Source: Synechococcus sp. CC9616 (GTDB lineage: Bacteria; Cyanobacteriota; Cyanobacteriia; PCC-6307; Cyanobiaceae). From it: a DNA stretch of 64,000 nt. The notes beneath the pieces are model-generated. The model saw nothing but the letters and a program-made list of their open reading frames with translations. It was not told where the DNA came from and did no database searches. Where the stretch lies: positions 64,554 through 128,553 of the forward strand of contig NZ_KI911558.1 in assembly GCF_000515235.1 (NCBI RefSeq), given 5' to 3'. This document shows, one piece after another, positions 48,743-56,884 of the stretch. Both the position numbers and the translations under genes were made by a program. Position 1 is the first letter of the stretch, and every line of letters begins with the position of its first letter.

Positions 48743-49027
48743 ATGTTCTGCCGTCTGGCGTGGTCCACCCTTGCCGCAGTGATCTTGACTCCAGGCTTGG
48801 CTACCGGCGTGGCAGCACAAGTTGAGACCCCGTTCCAGAACCGCGAGGAACGTGCGATTTACGGCGGTGGAGAGAGCTCAGACGTTCTCGATGCCACCAA
48901 CCCCATGGATCTGATCAATCGTCTGCGTCAGTCGGGAATGATGGATGACGCAACGCCGCCATCGGATGCGGTTGATGCTGCCCTCAAGGCGTTTGAGGCG
49001 TCCCCTGGCGCGGTCCAAGCACCTTGA
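48743..49027 (+). CDS. Small secreted hypothetical protein
   Basis: This 94-residue protein has a signal peptide (about residues 1-25, TLAAVILTPGLATGVAAQ) and a mature part with the pattern EERAIYGGGESSDVLDATNPMDLINRLRQ in pieces. No cysteines remain in the mature part. The C-terminus overlaps the TPR gene on the other strand by 44 bases. The function is unknown. Confidence 0.7.
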   Translation: MFCRLAWSTLAAVILTPGLATGVAAQVETPFQNREERAIYGGGESSDVLDATNPMDLINRLRQSGMMDDATPPSDAVDAALKAFEASPGAVQAP

Positions 49028-49772
49028 GTCGAGTGGCGGAAATCCCCCATCCGGCTGCCAGTTCATCAATGCGATCTGTGGAACGGCCAGCGGCTTCGTC
49101 CCGCCGTCGTGCCTCTGCCAACAACGCCATCAGCAGATTGTGGTCTCCAGCTTCTTGAGTGAGGAGTGCGTGGGCGATGAGAGGGCGTGTGTCCTGCGGA
49201 TCGGTTTTGGCGAGCGTTTGGTAGGTCGCCTCAGCTGACGCCGGCTTCCCGCTTCTGAGCTGCGCATCTGCCAGAAGCAATCCAAGCTCGATTCGCTGAG
49301 CTGCAGCTGCGCTTTTAAAACGTTGTTCCATCGCTTTCAGAGCCACCTCTGGAGACTCCTTCTGCAGGTTCAACAGGGCCTGCAGAAGGAGGACATCCGG
49401 GTCGGCTGGATGCAGGCGCTGCAATTGGTTCAGTCCCCTTGATGCGGCCTGAACGTCGCCGTTGCGGAGCTGGAGATCGATGAGCAGCAGTCGCTCCCGA
49501 CGTGAACGTGGCGCTCCAATTGAGTCTTCCAGAAGCTGTTGAGCCTCCTGTCGCTGACCGGCTGCCAGCAACTGTTCAAGCAGTTCCTGTCGATCTGCAG
49601 CGCCAAGATCATCAATGTTTCCCTGACGGATCAGATCTGAGACCCGGTGGTCGCCGATGGTTCGCTTGCTCTGTCCTGAGATGCCCGGAAGCCACCAGGA
49701 CAGTGAAAGAGACGCCAGGAGCCCTGCTCCTGCTGCCACCAGGGAGATCACGGCCACGCGTCGACCAGGCAT
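48984..49772 (-). CDS. TPR-containing membrane-anchored protein
   Basis: The 262-residue protein has one N-terminal transmembrane helix (about 7-28) and then helical repeats like TPRs (LLEDSIGAPRSRRERLLLIDLQL, GLNQLQRLHPADPDVLLLQAL, ATYQTLAKTDPQDTRPLIAHALL in pieces). TPRs suggest protein-protein binding, probably facing the periplasm or thylakoid lumen. No catalytic domain is present. Confidence 0.75.
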   Translation of the reverse strand: MPGRRVAVISLVAAGAGLLASLSLSWWLPGISGQSKRTIGDHRVSDLIRQGNIDDLGAADRQELLEQLLAAGQRQEAQQLLEDSIGAPRSRRERLLLIDLQLRNGDVQAASRGLNQLQRLHPADPDVLLLQALLNLQKESPEVALKAMEQRFKSAAAAQRIELGLLLADAQLRSGKPASAEATYQTLAKTDPQDTRPLIAHALLTQEAGDHNLLMALLAEARRRDEAAGRSTDRIDELAAGWGISATRLKVLGPRQGTPQTP

Positions 49773-49859
49773 CGCTGCTGAAAGCTCGCGGCCCAGTCTG
49801 TAGTGACTGCTTCGCCCCGGCTAGGGTGTTGCCGCGGCTATTTCACCGCTCAGTTTTCA

Positions 49860-50510
49860 ATGCGAGACCATCCAATCCCCCCGGTCACCGAGCCGTTGCA
49901 ATATCGGGCGATTGGTGTCGTACGGGGCGTTTACAAGTCCAAGGAAGACGACCAGCCCACCCGGGGCATGCTCATTGATGCCAATGGCAACGAGCTGGAG
50001 ACCGTTGTGCTGGGACGGGTGCTCACCCTGATGAAGCGCCATCTGGCCATGGATGAAGCCCACCTCTGGGTTGTTTATCCGCGTTGCCGAGAAAGTGAGC
50101 ATCTCCACCTTCAGATTGCTGGGATCTGGGAGCCCAGCACGCTCTCGCCCGATCAAGACGGCGCTGAAGATCGACTGGCGGAAGGAGATGACTTCTTCTC
50201 AGTTCGAGGCGAGTTGATCTACACGAAGCCTGAAACAGGTGAACTGGTGGTCAAGATTCGCCAGCAACCCAGAGCAGACGGCAGCCGTCCGCTCCCCTTC
50301 AAGATTCAGGTGAAGGGGGATATTCCCCTTGAGCACCTGCGTCACTTCGTCAGCCTTGCGCTTCGCCGTCAGGGTCAGTCTCTGCATTTGGAAGGATTTG
50401 ATGTGATTGCTCCAATGCCGACGCGCGGGGGCAAATCCAAGGGCGGTCGAGGCCGTCAGGCCACTGGTCGTGGACCATCCATCCAACGAAGCGGTCGCGC
50501 CGGCGTCTGA
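49860..50510 (+). CDS. Conserved-looking cyanobacterial hypothetical protein
   Basis: The 216-residue protein has a compact N-terminal domain of about 165 residues (YRAIGVVRGVYKSKEDDQPTRGML in pieces, LGRVLTLMKRHL, HLWVVYPR, FSVRGELIY, LPFKIQVKG) and a basic, glycine-rich tail (GGKSKGGRGRQATGRGP) that may bind RNA. ATG 49860 is preferred over a frame start in the promoter region. Its stop overlaps the peptidase start (TGATG). No named family is recalled with certainty. Confidence 0.72.
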   Translation: MRDHPIPPVTEPLQYRAIGVVRGVYKSKEDDQPTRGMLIDANGNELETVVLGRVLTLMKRHLAMDEAHLWVVYPRCRESEHLHLQIAGIWEPSTLSPDQDGAEDRLAEGDDFFSVRGELIYTKPETGELVVKIRQQPRADGSRPLPFKIQVKGDIPLEHLRHFVSLALRRQGQSLHLEGFDVIAPMPTRGGKSKGGRGRQATGRGPSIQRSGRAGV

Positions 50511-51154
50511 TGGAGGAGGGGCAGGGCTCCACAGGGGCGCTCAGAGCGGGTGTCGCCGTCGCGCTGATCACTTGTTTGGGAGCCTTCGGGCCGGCGATTG
50601 GGATCTCTCCCGCCTGGATTGTGATTTTTGTCGGTGGCGGATTGGTTGCCTTGAGTGTCGATGCAGCCACCTGGCAGGGCATGGGTGGTCACGTTCTGGC
50701 TGAAGCGCTCCCCGGTGGTGAGGCGAGGCTGCGCAGAATCGCCGTGCATGAAGCCGGCCATCTCCTGATTGCTGAGAATGAGCAGCTTCCTGTCCAGCGG
50801 GTGATGGTGGGCACCCTGGCCTGCCTTCAGGCAGGTTTGCGCAGCAGCGGAGCAACTGAATTCAGCGTTCCAGAGAGCGTTCGCATGCCCCTTGAAGATC
50901 TTCGGCGCTGGAGCCGGGTGCTGCAGGCTGGCATCGCAGCCGAAACGGTCGTATATGGCGTGGCCCGCGGCGGCGCTGATGACCGAGCTCTGCTTGGACG
51001 TCTCTGGGGGCTTTCCGGTCACGATGTGGGCACCGCTCAGAGAGAACAGCGTCGCGCCCGTCGCGAGATTGAGCAGCAGCTCAGACGCCGTCTCCAGGAT
51101 CTTGAGATCAAGGCCGGAGATCTGCTCAGCCTCGCGCCACGCTTAATGCGATGA
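50510..51154 (+). CDS. Stand-alone M41-type (FtsH-like) peptidase without AAA domain
   Basis: The 214-residue protein has two hydrophobic N-terminal segments (about 14-50) and the zinc motif HEAGH (80-84, in IAVHEAGHLLIAEN), as in the FtsH protease domain. The rest is helical (GIAAETVVYGVARGGADDR; VGTAQREQRRARREIEQQL), like the C-terminal helices of FtsH. There is no AAA ATPase domain, so it may be a membrane peptidase of its own or an FtsH partner. It ends with the ATGA overlap described for the 14-bp repeat. Confidence 0.8.
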   Translation: MEEGQGSTGALRAGVAVALITCLGAFGPAIGISPAWIVIFVGGGLVALSVDAATWQGMGGHVLAEALPGGEARLRRIAVHEAGHLLIAENEQLPVQRVMVGTLACLQAGLRSSGATEFSVPESVRMPLEDLRRWSRVLQAGIAAETVVYGVARGGADDRALLGRLWGLSGHDVGTAQREQRRARREIEQQLRRRLQDLEIKAGDLLSLAPRLMR

Positions 51155-51206
51155 CAGAGGGCCTGTGACAGTGAACTCGTGACAGACAACTTGTGACAGT
51201 GGACCT
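51151..51206 (+). repeat. Four-copy 14-bp tandem repeat forming a chain of mini-ORFs before larC
   Basis: Four consecutive 14-base units each begin with ATGACAG or GTGACAG. The first overlaps the peptidase stop as ATGA, and units 1-3 each encode a five-codon ORF (MTEGL, MTVNS, MTDNL if the GTG is read as Met) that ends at a TGA overlapping the next unit's GTG (GTGA). The fourth unit is the larC start. The 14-base step moves the frame, so the three duplications total 42 bases. Confidence 0.9.
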
Positions 51207-52407
51207 GCACGTTGATTGCCCAACGGGCCTCGCCGGGGACATGCTCCTGGCAGGCCTCATCGATCTGGGCGTTCCCTTAGATGTGATCGAGAGCCCATTG
51301 GCTGCGCTTGGACTTAGCGGCCGGTTTCGGCTTGAGGTTCTCGAGGCGCGCAGCGGTGGCCTGAGGGGGCGGCGGGTTGCAGTGCAGAGCCTGGAGCCGG
51401 ATCCGCCGCACAGGCACTGGGCTGAGATTCGTGATCTGATCCAGAACGCGTCACTGGATCGGGACCTGCAGACGCAGGTGTTGAAGGTGTTCAGCGCTCT
51501 GGCCGAAGCCGAGGCCGCAGTTCATGGCTGTGAGGCGGACGCCGTGCATTTTCATGAAGTCGGCGCCATCGATGCTCTGGTGGATGTGGTGGGTGTGTGT
51601 GCTGCCGTGCGACACATGCAGCCGGATGTAGTCAGCTGCACCCCTCCACCAACGGGCCATGGATCGGTGCGGACAGCCCATGGTGTTCTGCCGGTGCCGG
51701 CTCCCGCCGTCCTGGAACTCGCTCGCCGCCATGCCATCCCGCTCAAGCATTCCGAAGGGTTTCCCCCCGGAGAGCTGACAACACCAACCGGTCTGGCATT
51801 GATGGCGACCCTGGCTGAGCGTTTCACGCCTCCTTCGCTCTTTGTGCCGGTTGCGGTCGGCGTTGGCCTCGGACACCGGCAACTCGACCGCCCGAACCTG
51901 TTGCGGATCTCGCGCCTGCAGGTCGATGCGGATGTGTCCTCCGGACTGCGTTGGCAACCTCTTGTGGTCCAGGAAGCCTGGATCGATGACGCCTCACCAG
52001 AGGATCTGGCTTGGTTGCTGACGCGGTTGCGGGATGCTGGAGCGGTGGATGCCGCGGTGGCTCCCCTGCAGATGAAGAAGGGACGGGCCGCCCATGCGGT
52101 GACAGCGTTGGTCAGCCCTGAACAGGCGGATTCGCTTCGTCAGGTCTGGTTGACGACGGGCTCAAGTCTTGGCCTGCGCGAACGGCAGCAGGGGCGCTGG
52201 GTTTTGCCTCGCCGCTCTGGAACCCTCACGACGGCCTGGGGCCCCCTGCGCGCCAAGCAGATGCGTCGACCGGATGGCCGCTGCAGTGTCAAGCCTGAAG
52301 CGGATGATCTTCAGCGCTTGAGCCGAACGAGTGGCCGTTCCATTGAAGAGTTGCGTCTGGCTGCTGCTTCGGTTCCCTTTGAATCCGAGGAACCATGGGA
52401 TTGGTAG
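51193..52407 (+). CDS. larC: LarC-type nickel pincer cofactor protein
   Basis: LarC inserts nickel into the pincer cofactor of lactate racemase and related enzymes. The 404-residue protein starts MTVDLHVDCPTGLAGDMLLAGLID in pieces (LHVDCPTGLAGDM), with HFHEVGAIDALVDVVG, the central HGVLPVPAPAVLEL, PPGELTTPTGLALMATL and a C-terminal PLQMKKGRAAHAVT. larA, larB and larE are not nearby. The start is the GTG at 51193; upstream in-frame codons run into a TGA at 51166. It overlaps the next gene by 13 bases. Confidence 0.92.
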   Translation: MTVDLHVDCPTGLAGDMLLAGLIDLGVPLDVIESPLAALGLSGRFRLEVLEARSGGLRGRRVAVQSLEPDPPHRHWAEIRDLIQNASLDRDLQTQVLKVFSALAEAEAAVHGCEADAVHFHEVGAIDALVDVVGVCAAVRHMQPDVVSCTPPPTGHGSVRTAHGVLPVPAPAVLELARRHAIPLKHSEGFPPGELTTPTGLALMATLAERFTPPSLFVPVAVGVGLGHRQLDRPNLLRISRLQVDADVSSGLRWQPLVVQEAWIDDASPEDLAWLLTRLRDAGAVDAAVAPLQMKKGRAAHAVTALVSPEQADSLRQVWLTTGSSLGLRERQQGRWVLPRRSGTLTTAWGPLRAKQMRRPDGRCSVKPEADDLQRLSRTSGRSIEELRLAAASVPFESEEPWDW

Positions 52408-53324
52408 CGCGCTGGCTGCGCCAGCCAAAGCTTTGGATCACCCTGGCCAGCCTTGTGCTGATCGGTGTCGCCCTGGTGCAGCAGGGCGGACAACTCCAAG
52501 AGCAGACCCTGGACGCCCGGGGTTGGTGGTGGCTGGTGCTGGGACTCGGCCTCAGCTGGATCAGCATTCTTGTGAACGCAGCGGCCTGGCGACTGTTGCT
52601 TGGTTGGCTTGGCCATCTCCCGCCGCAGCTGGAGGTGATTCAGCTGTTCGTCCGAAGCAATCTGCTCAAGTACCTCCCCGGAGGGATCTGGCATCTTGTT
52701 GAGCGGTTGCGGGTCCTGCGACACGAGATTGGTGCAGGGCCGGCGCTGGCTGCGGTGATCCTGGACCCTCTCCTGATTGCGGCAGCGTCGGTTCTGATGA
52801 TCGTGGTCGGGGGCTGGCAGAACGGATTGCTGTTGATCGCTCCGCTCCCAGCTCTCCTGATGGTGCCGCGCTGGCGTGAACCGATCCTGCAGCGCCTCGA
52901 GCGCCTCAAGGCCCGCCAGTTCGAGAGCAGCGGCGAAAGACGCCTTGAAATCGAGAACTACGGCAGTGGTCGTGGGGGCTACCCATGGACGCCAATGGTC
53001 TGGCAGTTGGGTTTCGTGGCCTGCCGTTTCCTCGGTTTTTATTGCTGTGTGTTTGCGTTCAAATTGCCGGATCCAGCCTGGTTCCACTGGCTGGCCTCCT
53101 TTTCGCTGGCCTATGCCGTTGGCCTGGTGGTTCCAGGTGCCCCGGGCGGTCTTGGGGTGTTTGAGGCCACGCTTTTGTTGCGGCTTGGCAGTTCGGTGGC
53201 CGAAGCACCTTTGCTCGCAGTGGTGCTCAGCTACCGGGTGATCTCGACGTTGGCGGATCTATTGGCCAGTGGAGCGTTGGTTGTTGATGGGGCCTTGTTG
53301 AAGGGGATCAGCCGCCGGTCATGA
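52395..53324 (+). CDS. LPG-synthase-type integral membrane protein
   Basis: This 309-residue membrane protein has the N-terminal transmembrane part of lysylphosphatidylglycerol synthases (UPF0104/PF03706 type), seen in SNLLKYLPGGIWHLVERL, VVPGAPGGLGVFEATLLL and about seven helices. The soluble transferase half of MprF is absent, so it would act as a flippase-like or unknown membrane protein. It overlaps larC by 13 bases and ends before a convergent gene. Confidence 0.85.
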   Translation: MGLVARWLRQPKLWITLASLVLIGVALVQQGGQLQEQTLDARGWWWLVLGLGLSWISILVNAAAWRLLLGWLGHLPPQLEVIQLFVRSNLLKYLPGGIWHLVERLRVLRHEIGAGPALAAVILDPLLIAAASVLMIVVGGWQNGLLLIAPLPALLMVPRWREPILQRLERLKARQFESSGERRLEIENYGSGRGGYPWTPMVWQLGFVACRFLGFYCCVFAFKLPDPAWFHWLASFSLAYAVGLVVPGAPGGLGVFEATLLLRLGSSVAEAPLLAVVLSYRVISTLADLLASGALVVDGALLKGISRRS

Positions 53325-53366
53325 CGCTCTTGTTGCTTAAACACTGTTCAGTGCATTGCAAAAGAC

Positions 53367-54368
53367 TTAAACGGTTTGTTGCGGGCTTGATTGTTTGGCT
53401 CTAAGTGATGAAATCGGCAGATCCAGGAAGAGATAAACAACGTGAATGAAAACCCCTGTAGCGAAAAGGAATTCGGCGATTTCCTGCTCGCGAGTATGAA
53501 AATAAACCAAATCAATCCCCTGTTTTTCAAGCACGACGCCCCAATACATCACTGCGGCAATTGCGAAATAACTTGCAGTGCAACCGATCGGTAGCAGGAG
53601 GTCGGCAACGGATCCAAGACGCAGCGTTCCGTTTCTGCGCAACAAGAATCCGATGAGTGAAGCGATAAAAAGCAGGGTGAAAACAGACGCTGCAATGGTC
53701 CAGGTGTGGTAGTGCAGAAAAGAGAGATTGTGGAGGTTTGTCTCTTGCTGCATGTTGTGTTGATCCATGATTGCCGGTGAGTTCCAGTTGAAAATCATCT
53801 GGCCCCAGCTCATTTCCTCCATGGCCAACAGAAACAGCCCCAGTCCGCCAACACGGGTCAGAAACCTAACAATAGGGCCGCGGACTTCTGAGGCTACTTT
53901 CAACAGCAGGAAACTGGAGCCAAGAAAAAGAACGAAACCCAGCCATTCCACAAGACTCCCTTCAGAAATTCGTCTGAGATAACTTTTGAAATCTGATAGT
54001 TGTACTCTGTAGATCAAAAAGATTGGCCATATCAGAAGTGGAATTAAAAAAATGCGTAGTCTTCCAGACTTCGCTGTGTCGATCGATGAAACGAGCTTGG
54101 CAATGCTCCCTGTCAAGGCACTCGCCAGAAGCAGAGCGCCTAAGAGACCCTGCATCAGCTGAACCCAGGATGTATCCCCCAATCCTGTCTGGAAAATGGT
54201 CAGAAGATTGGTAAGAAAAATGATGATTAAGGCGCTTCCGACCAATCCTGTGATCCACGCTGCCAGGATCCCAATGAAGGCAATTCGCTCTTGTCTTAAA
54301 TGCGAGGCAATGGCTAGTTGGTCGTTTTCTTGTGTGGAATCTTCAGGCCGATCGTGAATCGAAGCCAA
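53367..54368 (-). CDS. Multi-pass membrane protein of unknown family with EEMSWGQ motif
   Basis: This 333-residue protein has about eight hydrophobic helices. The key signature is AMEEMSWGQMIFNW followed by MDQHNMQQETNLHNLSF, a Glu/Trp/Gln and Asn/His-rich block seen in other bacterial unknown membrane proteins of this shape. The start is a TTG and codons are AT-richer than in neighbours. A catalytic or metal role for the block is a guess. A 54314-54562 reverse reading overlaps its start and is not called. Confidence 0.7.
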   Translation of the reverse strand: MASIHDRPEDSTQENDQLAIASHLRQERIAFIGILAAWITGLVGSALIIIFLTNLLTIFQTGLGDTSWVQLMQGLLGALLLASALTGSIAKLVSSIDTAKSGRLRIFLIPLLIWPIFLIYRVQLSDFKSYLRRISEGSLVEWLGFVLFLGSSFLLLKVASEVRGPIVRFLTRVGGLGLFLLAMEEMSWGQMIFNWNSPAIMDQHNMQQETNLHNLSFLHYHTWTIAASVFTLLFIASLIGFLLRRNGTLRLGSVADLLLPIGCTASYFAIAAVMYWGVVLEKQGIDLVYFHTREQEIAEFLFATGVFIHVVYLFLDLPISSLRAKQSSPQQTV

Positions 54369-54767
54369 GTGCGCAACTCATTATCTTTAACTAGATTTAA
54401 CCATGTCTGGCATCGTTGCGGGCATCGTTTTACACGCTCTGAAAAGCATCTGATTCCCCACAGCCTTGCTTGGGGATGATTCGCCTGAATCGCAGGATTG
54501 AAGTTTCCGCTCAGGCTGATGTCTGCGGTGAATCTGCAGTCGATAACGTTTGTCTCGGACACAAAGATTTGGTGATTACGGTTTTCAAACCGCCTTCTGT
54601 TTTTGGAGTTCAGATCGGTTTTGAATTCTGAGCGCAGACTGTCCCAGAGCCTTTTTTCATGTGCTGACGCTGATGGGGTTTCCTCTCCCCAGTCCTGTGG
54701 CGATTCACCGTGGCAGCGGACGATCGATTCTGCGAACGTCTACAACGCAGGCTCAAGGCATGAACGG
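54369..54767. other. Intergenic region between the membrane protein and FutB
   Basis: These 399 bases lie upstream of the AT-rich membrane gene and downstream of futB on the same strand. The reverse reading of 82 codons at 54314-54562 (GTG start) overlaps the start of the membrane protein gene and has no family, so it is not called. No RNA gene or strong hairpin was seen. Confidence 0.45.
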
Positions 54768-56303
54768 TCAGCTCTGGCGAGGGCGTTGATCCAGGCTCGG
54801 AACAAGCGCCATCGATGCAGCCAGACCCAAGACCAGGATCATCAGAGCTGGCAACAGTGCTTCAGCAAGGCGTTCATCACCGGCGTACTGATACACCCTC
54901 ACGGACAGGGTGTCGAAATCGAAGGGACGCAGCGCGAATGTGAGTGGCAGTTCCTTCACCGTGTCGACGAACACCAACAGCAGGCCAACCGTCATTGGAC
55001 CGCGCAGCAGGGGAAAGTGCACTTTTTGGAGAACCTGCAGCCAGTTCAACCCCATGCCCGTTGCCGCCTCATCCAGTGAAGGGTTGATGCGCTCCAGTGC
55101 GGCATCAAGCCCCCCTTTGGAAACGGCCAGGAAACGATCGCTGTACCCCCAAAGCAGAAGGATGATCGGACTGAACTGCCAGGGCGTGTTGGCGAATAAA
55201 AGAGCCAGGGCGAGCACGGTTCCTGGAATGGCGTAGCCCATCCCGGCCAGGAAGGTGAGGCCTTTCAGCCAGCCAGCCTCGATCCAGCGTTTCGCCAGGG
55301 CGAGGATGAGGGATGCCAGGACGGCAAGCACGGCTGCGGCTAGCCCGAGCAGGAAGGTGCGTAAGACCATTGCAAGGAGATCTTCACTCTGTGGCTGGTT
55401 CAGCTGATCGAGGTTCAGAACACCCCAGCAGAGAGGGATTCCAAGACTCAGGGCGGGTGGCAGCAGGCCGAGAATCTGCGCCGCCAAGGCTCGAGAGCCT
55501 TTCAGTTCCCAGGCCGTGGCATCACCTCCGGCAACACCATCGCTCCACCGACGGCTGCGTTGACGCAACTGACGCTCAGCCGCAACGAGGCTGAGAACGA
55601 TCACCAGTGTGACCAGCGCGAGAGCGATGGCCCCTGCGGGATTGCCCTCCGCCTGCCATGCCTCGAGGATGCCGGCGGAAAGACTTGGAATTCCCAACAG
55701 TTCCACCGCTCCCAGTTCGTTCACGATCTCCATTCCCATCAGGGCAACACCTGCCCCGATGGCCGGCAGGGCAATGGGTAGTGCAACACGACGGAAGGCT
55801 TGCCATGGCCCAACACCGAGGCTTCGGCAAGCTTCAAGCTGCCGTCGACCGCTCACCGAGAAGCTTTCGGTGCTTAACAGGAAAACGTAGGGGTAGGTGC
55901 TGAGTGCCATGACGGCAATTCCCCAGCCGATGCCATTGATCAGGATTCCGTTGCGGCTTCCGAGGTCGATCAACGTGGCAGACAGCAAATAGGCAGGCGT
56001 TGCCAGGGGAATGAGCTGGGCAATGCGAAGCCAGCGCCGGCCTGTGAAGCGACAGTTGCTGAGCAGCCAGCCGTTGGCAGCTCCGATCACCGTTCCGAAG
56101 AATGCGCTGCCGATCAGAAGTTGGAAGGTGCCAAGAATCTGTTCACCGCCGTCAGCGCTCAGTTGGAGAAAATTACCTTCTGAGGCTTGAATTGCTTCGT
56201 TAAGTAAACTGATCAGTGGCCAAATTGCCAACAGGGCAATTGACGCAGAAAGAACGATAAGAACAGATCGGTTGCCTGAACGTATTAATGGTGTTATCGC
56301 CAT
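54768..56303 (-). CDS. futB: Iron(III) ABC transporter permease
   Basis: This 511-residue fused permease has about twelve helices in two homologous halves, as in FbpB/SfuB/FutB. It carries the conserved EAA loops (EACRSLGVGPWQAFRRVALPIALPAI in pieces EACRSLG; LDEAATGMGLNWLQVLQKVHFPLL in pieces LDEAATGMG). It forms the channel for ferric iron. The ATPase lies divergent and the periplasmic binding protein is not in the window. Ferritin is encoded close by. Confidence 0.9.
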   Translation of the reverse strand: MAITPLIRSGNRSVLIVLSASIALLAIWPLISLLNEAIQASEGNFLQLSADGGEQILGTFQLLIGSAFFGTVIGAANGWLLSNCRFTGRRWLRIAQLIPLATPAYLLSATLIDLGSRNGILINGIGWGIAVMALSTYPYVFLLSTESFSVSGRRQLEACRSLGVGPWQAFRRVALPIALPAIGAGVALMGMEIVNELGAVELLGIPSLSAGILEAWQAEGNPAGAIALALVTLVIVLSLVAAERQLRQRSRRWSDGVAGGDATAWELKGSRALAAQILGLLPPALSLGIPLCWGVLNLDQLNQPQSEDLLAMVLRTFLLGLAAAVLAVLASLILALAKRWIEAGWLKGLTFLAGMGYAIPGTVLALALLFANTPWQFSPIILLLWGYSDRFLAVSKGGLDAALERINPSLDEAATGMGLNWLQVLQKVHFPLLRGPMTVGLLLVFVDTVKELPLTFALRPFDFDTLSVRVYQYAGDERLAEALLPALMILVLGLAASMALVPSLDQRPRQS

Positions 56304-56884
56304 TCTGGCTGGTCAATCAATTGATTCGTTGAGTCTATACAGCAGTTCATGGGGTGGCAAACAGCATCTGAATTGTTGTGATGTGGCTTGATTAAATGCA
56401 TCCTTATGGCCGGTCACGCATCGATCACGGGCCTATGCATGCCTGGTGAAACTGTTTTTACCCATGCGTATCTATGTGGGCACCTGAAGCGTCTTGATGG
56501 AATGTCTGTTCAAATGATTTGTCTGAGGATTTGGCAGGTATGTCCCTGATAGGCCTTTCCAAGGAAAAGGTTTGCCGGAATATTTGTCGAGATTGTTTTG
56601 CCTGCGACTCGTGCTCGGCATACACCTTGCTTAGCTGCGGCAGAGGTTGATGATTGCTATGGGATGCTCCTGAATGACTACAGGTCTCGGCATTTAGGGT
56701 CGTGTTCAATCTCACTTAGGCCTTCAACTTTCTTGAGGTGGTACGGGATAAACACCCTTTAATGAAGGCCATGCATCAAGCCAAGGTCAAGGTTTAAATC
56801 GCACACCTTGCGTCCTCAATTGATGCAGCCGTCCGGGACGTCTCTTTTCATGATTCGACTTAATCACTCAATCAATCGCGCATA
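56304..56884. promoter_or_regulatory. Divergent futB / futC intergenic region
   Basis: These 581 bases hold the promoters of the two transport genes and are long for this genome. A near-palindrome CCTTTCC-AA-GGAAAAGG lies at about 56557-56573. No good match to the 19-bp Fur box was found by eye. A reverse ORF of 85 codons (56458-56715) is not convincing. Control by iron is expected from the gene content but not shown. Confidence 0.45.

Noticed and set aside
54314-54562. An 82-codon minus-strand reading from a GTG
   Set aside because: It overlaps the start of the AT-rich membrane gene by 55 bases and resembles no family.
56458-56715. An 85-codon minus-strand reading in the fut spacer
   Set aside because: The composition is random-looking (Ser/His/Gln-rich), and it occupies what should be the regulatory region.
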